From contig NZ_JQAR01000010.1 in the NCBI RefSeq assembly GCF_001437155.1, positions 1-64,000 on the forward strand: a stretch of DNA of 64,000 bases. Reading direction: 5' to 3'. Positions 9,128 to 17,851 of this stretch are shown here, piece after piece (the stretch's first letter is position 1; every line of letters starts with the position of its first letter). The position numbers were made by a program, and so were the translations under genes. The notes below the pieces were generated by a model. That model saw nothing but the letters and a program-made list of their open reading frames with translations. It did no database searches and was not told the DNA's origin. Source of the stretch: Liquorilactobacillus mali. GTDB lineage: Bacteria > Bacillota > Bacilli > Lactobacillales > Lactobacillaceae.

Positions 9128-9784
9128 CTAAACCTGTTCGAATTTCTTTTGGCGAAGTTCAATGATCGAATCACACTTTTGAGCAACATCAAATTCATGA
9201 GTTACGATAACCACACATTTATTTTGTTCATGCGCAATTTGTTTGAACAACTCCAGTACATCATTTGTACTATTTTCGTCAAGATTACCTGTTGGTTCAT
9301 CGGCCACTACGAATCTTGAATCACAACACATCGTACGTGCAATTGCCACTCTTTGCTGCTGCCCACCAGATAATTTCGTTACCTTTCTTTTGGCATTATC
9401 TTCATCAATGCCAATCTTATCAAGTAAGGACAAAGCATACTTTTTATCACCTGCATGCTTGGCACCAGTAATTGCCATTGCACATAATAAATTATCAAGC
9501 GCAGACATGTATGTTAATAGATTATATGATTGAAATACCATCGAGACGCATTTTTTTCGATAGTTCATCAAACCAATCTTCTTCAGTTCTTCTCCTTCAA
9601 ATTCAACCGTACCGCTTTTAGGAGTGTCAAGCCCAGCAATCAACGACAAGAATGTTGTTTTACCAGAACCGCTCTTTCCGATTATCGCGTACAGCTTTCC
9701 AGCATCAAATTGTAAATTAATATCTTCAAAGAGCTTTTCATCAGCATTGTCATACCAATATGCCAAATTTTTTGTTGTAATCAT
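9128..9784 (-). CDS. ABC transporter ATP-binding protein (MacB/LolD-like)
   Basis: Cytoplasmic ATPase of 218 residues. Walker A is GKSGSGKTT near residue 36-44, the signature is LSGGQQQR near 138, and Walker B is FVVADEPTGNLD near 158. It starts 10 bases after the end of the permease gene upstream, so the two form one operon and one transporter. ATPases of this subgroup drive mechanotransmission or efflux of peptides, antibiotics or lipoproteins, not import. The substrate is unknown. Confidence 0.9.
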   Translation of the reverse strand: MITTKNLAYWYDNADEKLFEDINLQFDAGKLYAIIGKSGSGKTTFLSLIAGLDTPKSGTVEFEGEELKKIGLMNYRKKCVSMVFQSYNLLTYMSALDNLLCAMAITGAKHAGDKKYALSLLDKIGIDEDNAKRKVTKLSGGQQQRVAIARTMCCDSRFVVADEPTGNLDENSTNDVLELFKQIAHEQNKCVVIVTHEFDVAQKCDSIIELRQKKFEQV

Positions 9785-9794
9785 ATTCTGCCTC

Positions 9795-11231
9795 CTATAA
9801 TATCAAAATTTTCTTTGGTTCTAATCGTAAGACATTGACGGTTCCTGCTAAAATGGCAATCAGGATAATTATTAATCCGAAGCCAAACAACTCAAATATT
9901 GACATCATATTGACTGATACTTCTAAGTTAGATAAGCTACTCTGTTGACTTCCAACACTCTGGCCTTGTTGTGTAGCACCTCCACCGCCTGGCATACCAC
10001 CTTGGGTTGGTGCGCCACCTTGGCTTTGGCCTTGACCACTGCTAACCGTCATCGTGCTTGTTGTAGAAGATGTAGATTGCGAGACGAGTTCCTTAGACAT
10101 GTAATTTCCAACAAATCCTCCACCAATTACCGCAATAATCGTCGAGAATATTAAGACAACAAACATTTCTGTGAAGAATTGAGAAATAACTTTCCATCTC
10201 TTCTCACCCATTGAAAGCAAAACTCCGATTTCGTATCTTCTTTCCCGAATCATTAAAATAACAATCAATGCAAGAATAATTGTACCTGCAATACTTACTA
10301 ACCATACAATCTTGTTGGCAAATGATTTAACATTGTTTAGCGGTGTCAACAATGATTGATAAGTGCTGTCATCAGTTGTCAGTGAAAATTTGCTTGTGCT
10401 AATCAGTTTTTTAGCTTGTTTAATGAATGTACTTGCTTTGGCAGGATTATTCATTGTAAAGGTTACTGATTCTGCTTTACCAGTCGTTCCCTTAACTTTA
10501 TTGACGTATTGTGCCGACGTGTAAATTGTGTTGCCTGGATCAGATTGTCCCATTCCGCCTGTGCTGGCAGTATTGGATGCTTTATATATCCCAACAACTT
10601 TCAAAGTACGAACCTTATCGTTCGTATCTTTAACTTTAATTGTTGAACCGACTTTTAAACTATTGTCCTTTGCTAATTCTTTTTCAATAACAACATTATT
10701 AGTATCAGCATCGCTGACTGTTAATCCGCGTCCAGAAACCAACTTTGCACTGCTGCTCGATAGGATAGTTGAAGTACTTGAAACTCCAGAAAGTGTAATG
10801 TCACCTTGACTAGAACTTGAACTTTGTGACTTGCTGTTCCCACCCATTGATGGTCCCTGATTACTTGAAGATGTCGTTATTGCAGTAAATGATTTTGCAT
10901 TTACAGTTGTGCTATTCGTGACATTATAGCTTTTAACATAACTAGACTTAGCTATCTTTTTAGCTGTAGCAATGCTGACGCTTGGTAAACTCAAAGTTGT
11001 CGGCTTAGACTTGCTCTTTCTTGTCTTCTTGAAAGCTTGTTCTCTGTTAGCGGTCAATGTAACCGTAGCATTTGAACTTTCTTTAGCTGTTGCAATTGCA
11101 CTCTTTGCCGCGTTTTGAATAATGATCCCAGATAATACAAATAATAATATTGCTGACATTACTAAGAGAAGTAATATCGATCTGCCTTTTTTCTCTTTAA
11201 TGTTGAGAAAAGCTCTTTTGATAAAATTCAT
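9795..11231 (-). CDS. MacB/FtsX-type ABC permease with low-complexity insert
   Basis: Membrane protein of 478 residues. The first membrane segment is close to the N-terminus (SILLLLVMSAILLFVLSGII). A large extracytoplasmic MacB-like domain follows, then three FtsX-type segments beginning near residue 310. The extracytoplasmic domain contains a serine-, glycine- and asparagine-rich stretch. A second run rich in Gly, Gln, Ser and Pro lies between the last two membrane segments (around residues 395-435). The ATG at 11231 follows GGAGG. The longer frame begins before that site. It pairs with the ATPase downstream as an efflux or signalling pump of unknown substrate. Confidence 0.85.
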   Translation of the reverse strand: MNFIKRAFLNIKEKKGRSILLLLVMSAILLFVLSGIIIQNAAKSAIATAKESSNATVTLTANREQAFKKTRKSKSKPTTLSLPSVSIATAKKIAKSSYVKSYNVTNSTTVNAKSFTAITTSSSNQGPSMGGNSKSQSSSSSQGDITLSGVSSTSTILSSSSAKLVSGRGLTVSDADTNNVVIEKELAKDNSLKVGSTIKVKDTNDKVRTLKVVGIYKASNTASTGGMGQSDPGNTIYTSAQYVNKVKGTTGKAESVTFTMNNPAKASTFIKQAKKLISTSKFSLTTDDSTYQSLLTPLNNVKSFANKIVWLVSIAGTIILALIVILMIRERRYEIGVLLSMGEKRWKVISQFFTEMFVVLIFSTIIAVIGGGFVGNYMSKELVSQSTSSTTSTMTVSSGQGQSQGGAPTQGGMPGGGGATQQGQSVGSQQSSLSNLEVSVNMMSIFELFGFGLIIILIAILAGTVNVLRLEPKKILIL

Positions 11232-11621
11232 TCTTTCGCCTCCATGTTTAAAGTGCCATAACACAATTTTTTGGCAGCTTCCTCCATTTTTTGTCTTATG
11301 CCTTACTAGTTGTTTCAGAAATTGTTTTCCTGCACTTCATTAATATTAATTGGAAGTTGTGAATAATTTTAGAATATTTCCCGACAAAAGATTCCATTAA
11401 ATTTGTTAATATCGTGAACTTCTTTTTCCAAATAAAAAGGAAGTGCGACATAAGTCAATAAAATTTGAATACTAATACGAAATCACTCATTACACATATT
11501 TTGCTGTAAGTCATTCGCAATTAAACAAAGAACTTTGACTTATGGAACACCTCTATACGAAGTAAATAAAGGAGCTGGGTCAGAATATAGCCCTTGACCC
11601 GGCTCCCTTATAAGTTAACAT
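11232..11621. other. Intergenic region upstream of the MacB-like operon
   Basis: About 390 AT-rich bases lie between the ABC permease start and the split ThrE genes. The part near 11571-11606 is a terminator hairpin. A weak hairpin (CTTCTTTTT with AAAAAGGAAG) occurs around 11418-11445. No clear promoter, RNA gene or protein-coding frame was recognised in the rest. Confidence 0.4.
11571..11606 (-). terminator. Terminator hairpin after the ThrE pair
   Basis: Arms GGAGCTGGGTCA (11571-11582) and TGACCCGGCTCC (11595-11606) pair perfectly apart from one wobble. It lies 16 bases beyond the stop codon of the small ThrE subunit. Same family as the hairpins near 333, 8985, 21798 and 37163. Confidence 0.8.
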
Positions 11622-12056
11622 TTAATGCTTTACAGTAATTCTAAAGTATGTTCTAGCGGCCAATTCTGAGACGAAAAATCCCATAGCAATTGCTCCAGCA
11701 ATCATCGCAACTTGTACCAAATTACTAATTGCCGCCAAGTCATTCCCAACGGCAAAATTGCGCACAGCCTTGTATGCCTGCCCACCAGGAACCAGTGGAA
11801 CAAGGCTTGGAATATTGAACAAAATCATTGGCATTTTTAACCTACGAGCCATAAAGATTGAACTAAGCCCTATCGCTAAAGCAGCCACCGCATTAGCCAG
11901 CATTGTCCCCCCATTGGCCATCTTAATCACCAGATAGGTCACCCAGCCTAAGACCCCTACCCAACCGCAAGAATTAAGTGCTCTATGTGGAATATTAACA
12001 ATAATGCCAAAACCAATTGTTGCTAAATAACTACAAATTATCTGTATTATCATCAT
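11622..12056 (-). CDS. Threonine/serine exporter family protein, small subunit
   Basis: Small membrane protein of about 144 residues with four to five hydrophobic segments and the motif PSLVPLVPGGQAY, which is characteristic of the DUF3815 (ThrE C-terminal) half of the threonine/serine exporter. In actinobacteria the two halves are fused in ThrE. Here they are separate genes 12 bases apart, the usual Firmicutes arrangement. The pair probably exports threonine, serine or related amino acids or acids. Actual substrate is not shown. Confidence 0.85.
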   Translation of the reverse strand: MMIIQIICSYLATIGFGIIVNIPHRALNSCGWVGVLGWVTYLVIKMANGGTMLANAVAALAIGLSSIFMARRLKMPMILFNIPSLVPLVPGGQAYKAVRNFAVGNDLAAISNLVQVAMIAGAIAMGFFVSELAARTYFRITVKH

Positions 12057-12068
12057 ATTGCACTCTCC

Positions 12069-12821
12069 TCATAAGAAACGGAAAACAAAAGCAATTCCCA
12101 TGCCTATTGCGCAAGCACTTAGAAGTGCCTCCATCGCACGGGCCATTCCACTAAGAAAATGCCCAGCAAATACATCCCGAACCGCGTTGGTGATTGGTAC
12201 TCCAGGTACCAGCGGCATTACACCACCAATAGTAATCATCCCAATCCGTGACCCTAATTGCAGCCGAACAAATAAAACAGCTATAACTCCTATAAGAAAA
12301 GACGCCAAAAATTCACTAACAAACCTGATTTTAAGTCGGTTATTAATTAGATAATAACAGCTGTATCCAAGCCCCCCTGCAAAAGCTGTCGCAATTATAT
12401 CACGCCAAGATCCGCCATACATTATCATCAGAGTTACACTCACAATCACGGCGGCTATCAGTTGTAACCAAAAAGAAAAAAACGGTGTTGAAATATTTAG
12501 TTTTACCAAGTTGTTGCGGAATTCGTTCAACGAGATTTGTCCGTCCTGAAAAGCTCTCGAATTCTGATTAACTAAAGAAACCTTCTCTAGATCAATCGTC
12601 CTCTTTTGAATAGGTTCGACCTGCGCAGCTGCTTGCTTTGGAATTGACATTAAAATTCCTGTAGTTGTTTCAAAAATCTTTGGATTATCAATTCCTGCAT
12701 TACGTGCAATTCGTGTTAGCGTATCATCGACCCTAGCCATATCTGCACCATTTTCAATCATGATCTTTCCTGCCATTAAAATTGTTTCAATAATAAGATC
12801 GTTTTTAGTCACAAACTTCAC
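12069..12821 (-). CDS. Threonine/serine exporter family protein, large subunit
   Basis: Membrane protein of 250 residues corresponding to the DUF1212 half of ThrE. The N-terminal soluble part (about residues 1-110) has the family motif IENGADMARVDDTL. The C-terminal half has about five hydrophobic segments and the LVPGVPITNAVRD motif. It is followed by the small subunit and a terminator, so the operon is just these two genes. Together they should form one secondary exporter for hydrophilic amino acids. Confidence 0.87.
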   Translation of the reverse strand: MKFVTKNDLIIETILMAGKIMIENGADMARVDDTLTRIARNAGIDNPKIFETTTGILMSIPKQAAAQVEPIQKRTIDLEKVSLVNQNSRAFQDGQISLNEFRNNLVKLNISTPFFSFWLQLIAAVIVSVTLMIMYGGSWRDIIATAFAGGLGYSCYYLINNRLKIRFVSEFLASFLIGVIAVLFVRLQLGSRIGMITIGGVMPLVPGVPITNAVRDVFAGHFLSGMARAMEALLSACAIGMGIAFVFRFL

Positions 12822-12865
12822 AACCTTTTTGGGAGAATTATCTAATACAATTATAAAAATTGCAA

Positions 12866-14035
12866 TTACTTTTTTAAATTAAAATAAGTAATTATTAGGC
12901 TGATGATTGTAAATACCAATACCAATAAAACTATTGTTTCAAACAATAATCCATATGAAAACATTTCAACTATCACACCGCCTAATAAAGGACCGACCGC
13001 ATGACCGGTTGAAGCTGCAATACTAACAAATCCTTGATATTTTCCTCTTTCAGAATCGCTACTCAGGTTTGCAACGATTGCTGGAATAACTGGGAATGCA
13101 ATTACTTCACCAAATGTTACTATTATCATTGAAATCATAAAATGTAGATAGTCTTTCGCAAAAATCAAAGATGCAAAAGCAATCACAAACATTACATAAC
13201 CTAGATATACTTTCTTGAAATCATTTATTCCGTACCTTTTGTCAAGAAAACTGATAATTGGCTGTCCAACTACCACAATTATTCCATTAACTGTCCATAA
13301 GTAACTGTACTTATTTAATCCAATTCCTAATGTTTGCATGTAAACAGACAGATTTGACTGCCACTGTGCGTACCCCATTTGAATCATTAAATACGTTAGC
13401 AATATTCCGCTGATGATAAGAATACTCCTGTTTGCTGTCTTTTGAGATATTTCTCCTTCAACTGAGCTTTTGTCCTTCTCAATTTTGATATTTTCAAACA
13501 CGTATTTTGTCGAAGCAATTACAAAGAAAACTATGTACAATAAAAGTGTCACAACGAAAATATATCTAATGTTTAATTTGACGATGAAACCTACGATTAA
13601 TGTTCCTAATACAACCCCAATATTCGCCATAAAATACATCATGTTGAACACATAACTTGCTTCGTGGTTCTTAATGGACGCGGCTAAAGCATTAATAATC
13701 GTATTTGCAATCGCTCCAGCGAAACCATTAACAATCAATAGTACTGGATATGCCGGCCATTTATTGAAAAAGACCAATAATAACAGTGCAGCAATCGAAA
13801 CCGTAATTGAAAATAGCATCCAAAAACGTCCACGGCCTTGGTCATATATGTACCCACCGATATAACTTCCACCAATCATAATTAGTGACTCTATAAATAA
13901 AACCATTCCTGCAAGTGCCAAGGATTTACCCAAATAGTCGTGCATATATACGGTTGTGAGCGGCCAAATGAAACTTGTTCCAGTACTTGAAATCAGGTTT
14001 CCAATTAGCAGCCATCTTAATTTTAAATTTTTCAT
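12866..14035 (-). CDS. MFS transporter (drug:proton antiporter-like)
   Basis: Twelve-segment major facilitator of 389 residues. The loop after the second segment carries GGYIYDQGRGRFWML, a motif A variant. The N-terminus shows SSTGTSFIWPLTTVYMHDYL. The function is probably efflux of a small molecule, but no substrate-specific signature was recognised. The ribosome site AGGAGAG lies directly behind the U-tract of the cspA terminator, so there is no room for a promoter of its own. Transcription therefore seems to depend on read-through from cspA, or on a promoter inside cspA. Confidence 0.85.
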   Translation of the reverse strand: MKNLKLRWLLIGNLISSTGTSFIWPLTTVYMHDYLGKSLALAGMVLFIESLIMIGGSYIGGYIYDQGRGRFWMLFSITVSIAALLLLVFFNKWPAYPVLLIVNGFAGAIANTIINALAASIKNHEASYVFNMMYFMANIGVVLGTLIVGFIVKLNIRYIFVVTLLLYIVFFVIASTKYVFENIKIEKDKSSVEGEISQKTANRSILIISGILLTYLMIQMGYAQWQSNLSVYMQTLGIGLNKYSYLWTVNGIIVVVGQPIISFLDKRYGINDFKKVYLGYVMFVIAFASLIFAKDYLHFMISMIIVTFGEVIAFPVIPAIVANLSSDSERGKYQGFVSIAASTGHAVGPLLGGVIVEMFSYGLLFETIVLLVLVFTIISLIITYFNLKK

Positions 14036-14047
14036 CTCTCTCCTAAC

Positions 14048-14084
14048 AAAAAAAACCGAAGCGAGACTGCTGTCTCGCTTCGGT
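14048..14084 (-). terminator. Strong terminator after cspA
   Basis: A 13-base-pair perfect stem (ACCGAAGCGAGAC with GTCTCGCTTCGGT) with a four-base loop is followed by eight T on the minus strand. The start codon of the MFS gene is only about 19 bases beyond the stem. Confidence 0.93.
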
Positions 14085-14101
14085 TGCTTTTCGACTTTAA
14101 A

Positions 14102-14302
14102 TTAGTCTTTTGTAACGTTAACTGCTTGTGGTCCGCGGTCGCTTTCTTCAACATCGAAAGTAACATGTTGGCCTTCATCTAAAGTTTTGAAACCGTCGCC
14201 TTGGATAGCTGAGAAATGAACGAATACATCGCTACCATCTTCGCGAGTAATAAAACCAAAACCTTTGTCTGCATTAAACCACTTTACTGTACCTTGTTCC
14301 AT
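14102..14302 (-). CDS. cspA: Cold-shock protein (CspA family)
   Basis: Single cold-shock domain of 66 residues that binds single-stranded RNA and DNA and melts RNA structure. The RNA-binding motifs KGFGFI and VFVHF are both present, as is the terminal NVTK. The acidic composition and length are standard. A leader of about 118 bases precedes the gene, as in other cold-shock genes. A terminator follows, and the MFS gene lies immediately beyond it. The paralogue letter cannot be assigned. Confidence 0.95.
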   Translation of the reverse strand: MEQGTVKWFNADKGFGFITREDGSDVFVHFSAIQGDGFKTLDEGQHVTFDVEESDRGPQAVNVTKD

Positions 14303-14426
14303 GAATAAACTCCTCCTTGTGCCTATCAGGCACTATCTAATAATAGTTGTAATTCTTGATCGGCACAAATGGGGAAAGTTATTTGAAACATTCTAACCAC
14401 GGTAACCTATACAAAAATACACCCTT

Positions 14427-14435
14427 AGTATATCA
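14427..14435 (-). promoter_or_regulatory. Extended -10 promoter of cspA
   Basis: On the minus strand TGATATACT gives an extended -10 element (TATACT at 14427-14432). No good -35 is seen. The start point would be near 14420, giving a 5' leader of about 118 bases before the ATG at 14302. Confidence 0.55.
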
Positions 14436-14443
14436 TGCCATCT

Positions 14444-14472
14444 TAAAAAAAGATAGTGCAGTATCACTATTT
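14444..14472 (-). terminator. Terminator overlapping the mntR stop codon
   Basis: On the minus strand ATAGTG, a short loop and CACTAT are followed by seven T. The TAG stop codon of the DtxR-type gene (14467-14469) lies inside the 5' arm. Confidence 0.7.
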
Positions 14473-15114
14473 TACAAAAATATAGTGTGCTGCTTTAAAG
14501 CTAACGCTCATTTCCTGCCCTGTTTCTGTAATCATAATCTTAATTGGTCCTTCAAAAGGAGAATGTCCTATTATTTTTAGCTCATCACCAATTTGCAGTT
14601 CAATATCATCTAAGTAAGTCAATAAATCATGATTATCAATGAAACGTTCGATTTTCACTACTTCTCCATCTTTTGCTTCAGCCAAAACGTTGTGTCCATC
14701 TTCCTTATAATCACCATTTTTATTTGGAATCACGCCGCCATGCGGACAATGTGTCGGATGATTTAAGAAAGCATCTAAATGCTCCATTAAGTTCTCACTA
14801 GCAATATGCTCGAGTACTTCAGCATCAGAATGAACATCTTGTAATTTATAGCCCAGTGCAGATACCAGAAATGTCTCCCATAAGCGATGTCTTCGTACTA
14901 ATTCTTCTGCAACCTTAATGCCCTCTTTAGTTAAAGAAATTCCTGCGTAAGGTGTATGTACAGCCAAGCCATCTTTAACTAATTTTGCCACCATTTCAGT
15001 GACAGACCCAGCCGCAACATTCAGGCTTAATGAAATCTGCTTATTTGAGACCTTTTTTTGAGTCCCACCCAATTCAAAAATGATTTTTAAATAGTCTTCT
15101 TTTTTTGGTGTCAA
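14467..15114 (-). CDS. mntR: DtxR/MntR-family metal-dependent regulator
   Basis: Metal-responsive repressor, probably for manganese or iron uptake genes. The N-terminal winged helix spans about residues 1-65 (with SLNVAAGSVTEMVAKL as recognition region). The dimerisation and metal-binding region contains RRHRLWETFL, the acidic EVLEHIASE and NHPTHCPHGG. The C-terminal 70 residues form an SH3-like FeoA domain, so this is the long IdeR/MntR type. The start is a TTG at 15114, preceded by AAAGGAG at 9 bases. An upstream GTG in the same frame has no ribosome site. It is transcribed alone. Manganese is the likelier metal in lactobacilli, which is an inference. Confidence 0.88.
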   Translation of the reverse strand: MTPKKEDYLKIIFELGGTQKKVSNKQISLSLNVAAGSVTEMVAKLVKDGLAVHTPYAGISLTKEGIKVAEELVRRHRLWETFLVSALGYKLQDVHSDAEVLEHIASENLMEHLDAFLNHPTHCPHGGVIPNKNGDYKEDGHNVLAEAKDGEVVKIERFIDNHDLLTYLDDIELQIGDELKIIGHSPFEGPIKIMITETGQEMSVSFKAAHYIFVK

Positions 15115-15165
15115 ACAGTTCCACTCCTTTAGCACCTTATAATTATGTTAATGCACTCATGCTAC

Positions 15166-15194
15166 ATTATAGCAAAAAAAAATTACCCTGCCAA
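15166..15194 (-). promoter_or_regulatory. Promoter of the mntR-type gene
   Basis: On the minus strand TTGGCA (15189-15194) and TATAAT (15166-15171) are 17 bases apart, with a run of nine T in the spacer. The start point lies about 45 bases before the TTG start codon. Confidence 0.75.
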
Positions 15195-15225
15195 AATAAT
15201 ATAAATATTTCCTTATCAAAGTACA

Positions 15226-16095
15226 CTATTTTTTCAAAGCTTGCCGCATATCTTCAGGCAAATCACACTCAATCTCAATATATTTTTGTGTGAATGGATC
15301 TAAAAATTTTAGTTTAAATGCATGCAATGCTTGTCTCGTTATCCTATCTAGATTACCAGCATACAATTCATCTCCGAGTAAAGAATGACCAATTGAGTTA
15401 AAGTGCACTCTAATCTGATGTGTTCTCCCTGTATGGAGCTTCACCAATACTAGTGAATTATCACTGGTACGTTCTCTCACCCAATATTCGGTAACAGCTT
15501 TTTTCCCTCCAGCCATAACTTCTCTGCGTATGTTGGAACCCTTCCTTCCAATCGGCCTATTAATAATTGCATGTTCTGATGACAAATGGCCCTCAACAAT
15601 TGCTAAATAATATTTTTCAAAGTCTTTGCGATCAATCTTATCGATCATTCCTTGGGCGACTTTATTCTTGGCAATTAAAACAATCCCGCTCGTAAAACGA
15701 TCAAGTCTTGTAATAATATGTGGTACTAGGTCATCCGAACCGGATTCAACTAAGTAGCCTTTTACATAATTGACAAGTGTTGTTTCTCGATTACTTGGCC
15801 CAGGAACAGTCGTCATCCCAGCTGTCTTATTAACAATCAGCCAATTCTTGTCCTCATATAATATTGTGAGTTTGCCTTGAGCCGCCACTATGTCATCATT
15901 ATTTTCATTTGGTAGTTTCAAGGTTACCACCTGACCACAAGGCACTATTGTTGTTATTTTACTAAGCCTTTCACCAACCAATACTTCTCCTTTTCCACGT
16001 CTGATTTGACTCAAAAGACGTTGGCTTATTCCATTAGCCAGTAACAGTTTCTTAACAGTCTGCTTAGCTTCGTTATTTACCCATGTATAATTCAT
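15226..16095 (-). CDS. RluD-family RNA pseudouridine synthase
   Basis: Converts uridine to pseudouridine in ribosomal or transfer RNA. The catalytic aspartate is in HIITRLDRFTSGIVL near residue 130. Other landmarks are NKTAGMTTVPGPS and LHTGRTHQIRVHF. The first 80 residues resemble a diverged S4-like RNA-binding region. At 289 residues the length is normal for the RluC/RluD/YjbO group. Exact target position cannot be assigned. It starts 11 bases after the preceding unknown membrane gene, so both are in one operon. Confidence 0.9.
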   Translation of the reverse strand: MNYTWVNNEAKQTVKKLLLANGISQRLLSQIRRGKGEVLVGERLSKITTIVPCGQVVTLKLPNENNDDIVAAQGKLTILYEDKNWLIVNKTAGMTTVPGPSNRETTLVNYVKGYLVESGSDDLVPHIITRLDRFTSGIVLIAKNKVAQGMIDKIDRKDFEKYYLAIVEGHLSSEHAIINRPIGRKGSNIRREVMAGGKKAVTEYWVRERTSDNSLVLVKLHTGRTHQIRVHFNSIGHSLLGDELYAGNLDRITRQALHAFKLKFLDPFTQKYIEIECDLPEDMRQALKK

Positions 16096-16106
16096 TAACT
16101 AAATTC

Positions 16107-16985
16107 CTATCTTATTATCTTTCTTAGTAATCCCAAAATGAGGAGCACAAAACCAATTGCAATTAACAGCAGCCCATAGCTTTGGATCTGTTCAAATGTA
16201 ATTTGCAACAAGGTCCCAATCAATCCGCTAGCCTGGTCTGCCATACTTGCAATTTTGTTTGGAATTTCTGAATTTCCAATTAAAAAGGCTACTGCGGCCA
16301 ACACAATACCACTCCATATTGCCGAAATACCCAAATAATATGCAATTCTAAAAATATTTCGATCGTGAATTATTAATAATAATGATAGAACAATAAATGA
16401 AATAATCCCAATGATGAATATCAGGCTATTTGTCTTTTTGACATTTGCAATTACCTTTGCCAGCTTTGCCGCTGGCGTTGCACTTATTTTGCTGGTAATA
16501 TAAGAACTCATCCCACTCAAAAATGTATTCTGAGCAGACTGATAAACAGCATTATCGGTAGAAATACCGGCACTTTCAGCTTTTTTTGTAAGATTTTGCT
16601 CAATTTGTTTCTTAATCAACGCACTATCAATTATCTCGCTTTTCCCAGCATAAATATTACGTGTAACACTTGCTAAGTCTGTTTTAACTTGACTCTCAGT
16701 AACTAGATTAGATGTTAAAGAAGATGGTATATTATTTTGAGATGCTAAAGCAGCCACAACACTATTTAGAGTGGTTGTAGCCTGCTTGACATAAACTGTT
16801 TTAGTAACCTCTGAAACAGCTACCTTGACGTTCAGTATTGTATTTTTCAGTGCATATGTACCAGCAATCATCATCAATGCTATACCGATAAAAAATACTA
16901 AGTACCGGCTCACACTCTTTCCTGGTTCATTTGTATACCGTTCTTTTCCAGTACGTCTGTATGTTTGTCCTGGTTCAATCAACAT
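16107..16985 (-). CDS. Membrane protein of unknown function
   Basis: I do not recognise this protein. It has 292 residues. A basic cytoplasmic start is followed by one membrane segment (about residues 28-46), then an external, polar, alanine-, serine- and threonine-rich domain of about 140 residues. Three further membrane segments follow (about 187-205, 215-235 and 268-287). The first outer part is predicted to be largely helical. The ribosome site AAAGG precedes the ATG at 16985. It shares an operon with the pseudouridine synthase, which gives no clear hint. A stress-sensing or envelope role is possible but unproven. Confidence 0.6.
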   Translation of the reverse strand: MLIEPGQTYRRTGKERYTNEPGKSVSRYLVFFIGIALMMIAGTYALKNTILNVKVAVSEVTKTVYVKQATTTLNSVVAALASQNNIPSSLTSNLVTESQVKTDLASVTRNIYAGKSEIIDSALIKKQIEQNLTKKAESAGISTDNAVYQSAQNTFLSGMSSYITSKISATPAAKLAKVIANVKKTNSLIFIIGIISFIVLSLLLIIHDRNIFRIAYYLGISAIWSGIVLAAVAFLIGNSEIPNKIASMADQASGLIGTLLQITFEQIQSYGLLLIAIGFVLLILGLLRKIIR

Positions 16986-17059
16986 AAAACACCAACCTTT
17001 TAAAGTTATCTAAAATCCTACTATCAGTATAACCCAAAAAATCAGATTAAAAACAACAT

Positions 17060-17851
17060 CTACTCATTCTTAATCTTAAAGTGTTTCATTACAGCATAAC
17101 TTCCAAGTAGACAGACTATACCCGTTAGTATGGCCACAACAAATGGCATAGTTGGATTCCAGTCCCCTACCTTTACATTAGTTCCACCATACCCAATAAT
17201 AAAATGAAGAAAAGAGTCAGCATTTTTGATAGCATTTCGCATATGGTCATTTTGTGCGGCCATCGAAATCCAATTAATAAAGACCACGCCCATTACAAAA
17301 AGCCCAATAAAGATATACACTTTAGCCTTTTTAGTGAATAAACTGAAAATACTACCTACCATGATTGCACCAATCATTACAACCGATGTTGAAATTAAAA
17401 TAAAGCATAACCCCATAAAAGAATTCATTGCTGTACTGCCAAAATACTTGCCATACACCTGCATATACAGAGAGTTTCCTTGCCATGAATGGTGTGTGTA
17501 TGGATTTAAAAGTGCTACGACAATTGCGATTAACTGTCCCAAAATACTAATAGCTAAAAAGGAAAGTATTCTTGCCTTCCAAAATGTCTTGCGTGATATT
17601 CCATTTTGAATTAATAATTTAAAATCATTGTAAGGAAAAAGTGCAATTCCTGAAATAAGAATGGCAAGAATTGGACCTACTTCAGTGTTTTTTAAAGCAT
17701 TATTTACAGAAAGATTCTCAACATTAAATCCATTAAATACCCAGGGGAAGAATAGTGACGAAAAGATTAACCAAACTAACATATAGCCAAGTTTTCTAAG
17801 TGTATTCTTAAAAAAATAATTGGTAACACTAATTTCTTTTTTTGTCATCAT
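17060..17851 (-). CDS. ABC-2 type permease of a GntR-linked transporter
   Basis: Polytopic membrane protein of 263 residues with about six hydrophobic segments and no ATPase motif. Its start overlaps the end of the ATPase gene upstream by four bases (ATGA-type junction), so the two products should form a complex. A sequence like FNGFNVENLSVNNALKN forms the first external loop. Transporters in this gene order (GntR, ATPase, permease) resemble the YtrA or BcrA type and are often induced by cell-wall antibiotics. The substrate here is unknown. Confidence 0.75.
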   Translation of the reverse strand: MMTKKEISVTNYFFKNTLRKLGYMLVWLIFSSLFFPWVFNGFNVENLSVNNALKNTEVGPILAILISGIALFPYNDFKLLIQNGISRKTFWKARILSFLAISILGQLIAIVVALLNPYTHHSWQGNSLYMQVYGKYFGSTAMNSFMGLCFILISTSVVMIGAIMVGSIFSLFTKKAKVYIFIGLFVMGVVFINWISMAAQNDHMRNAIKNADSFLHFIIGYGGTNVKVGDWNPTMPFVVAILTGIVCLLGSYAVMKHFKIKNE

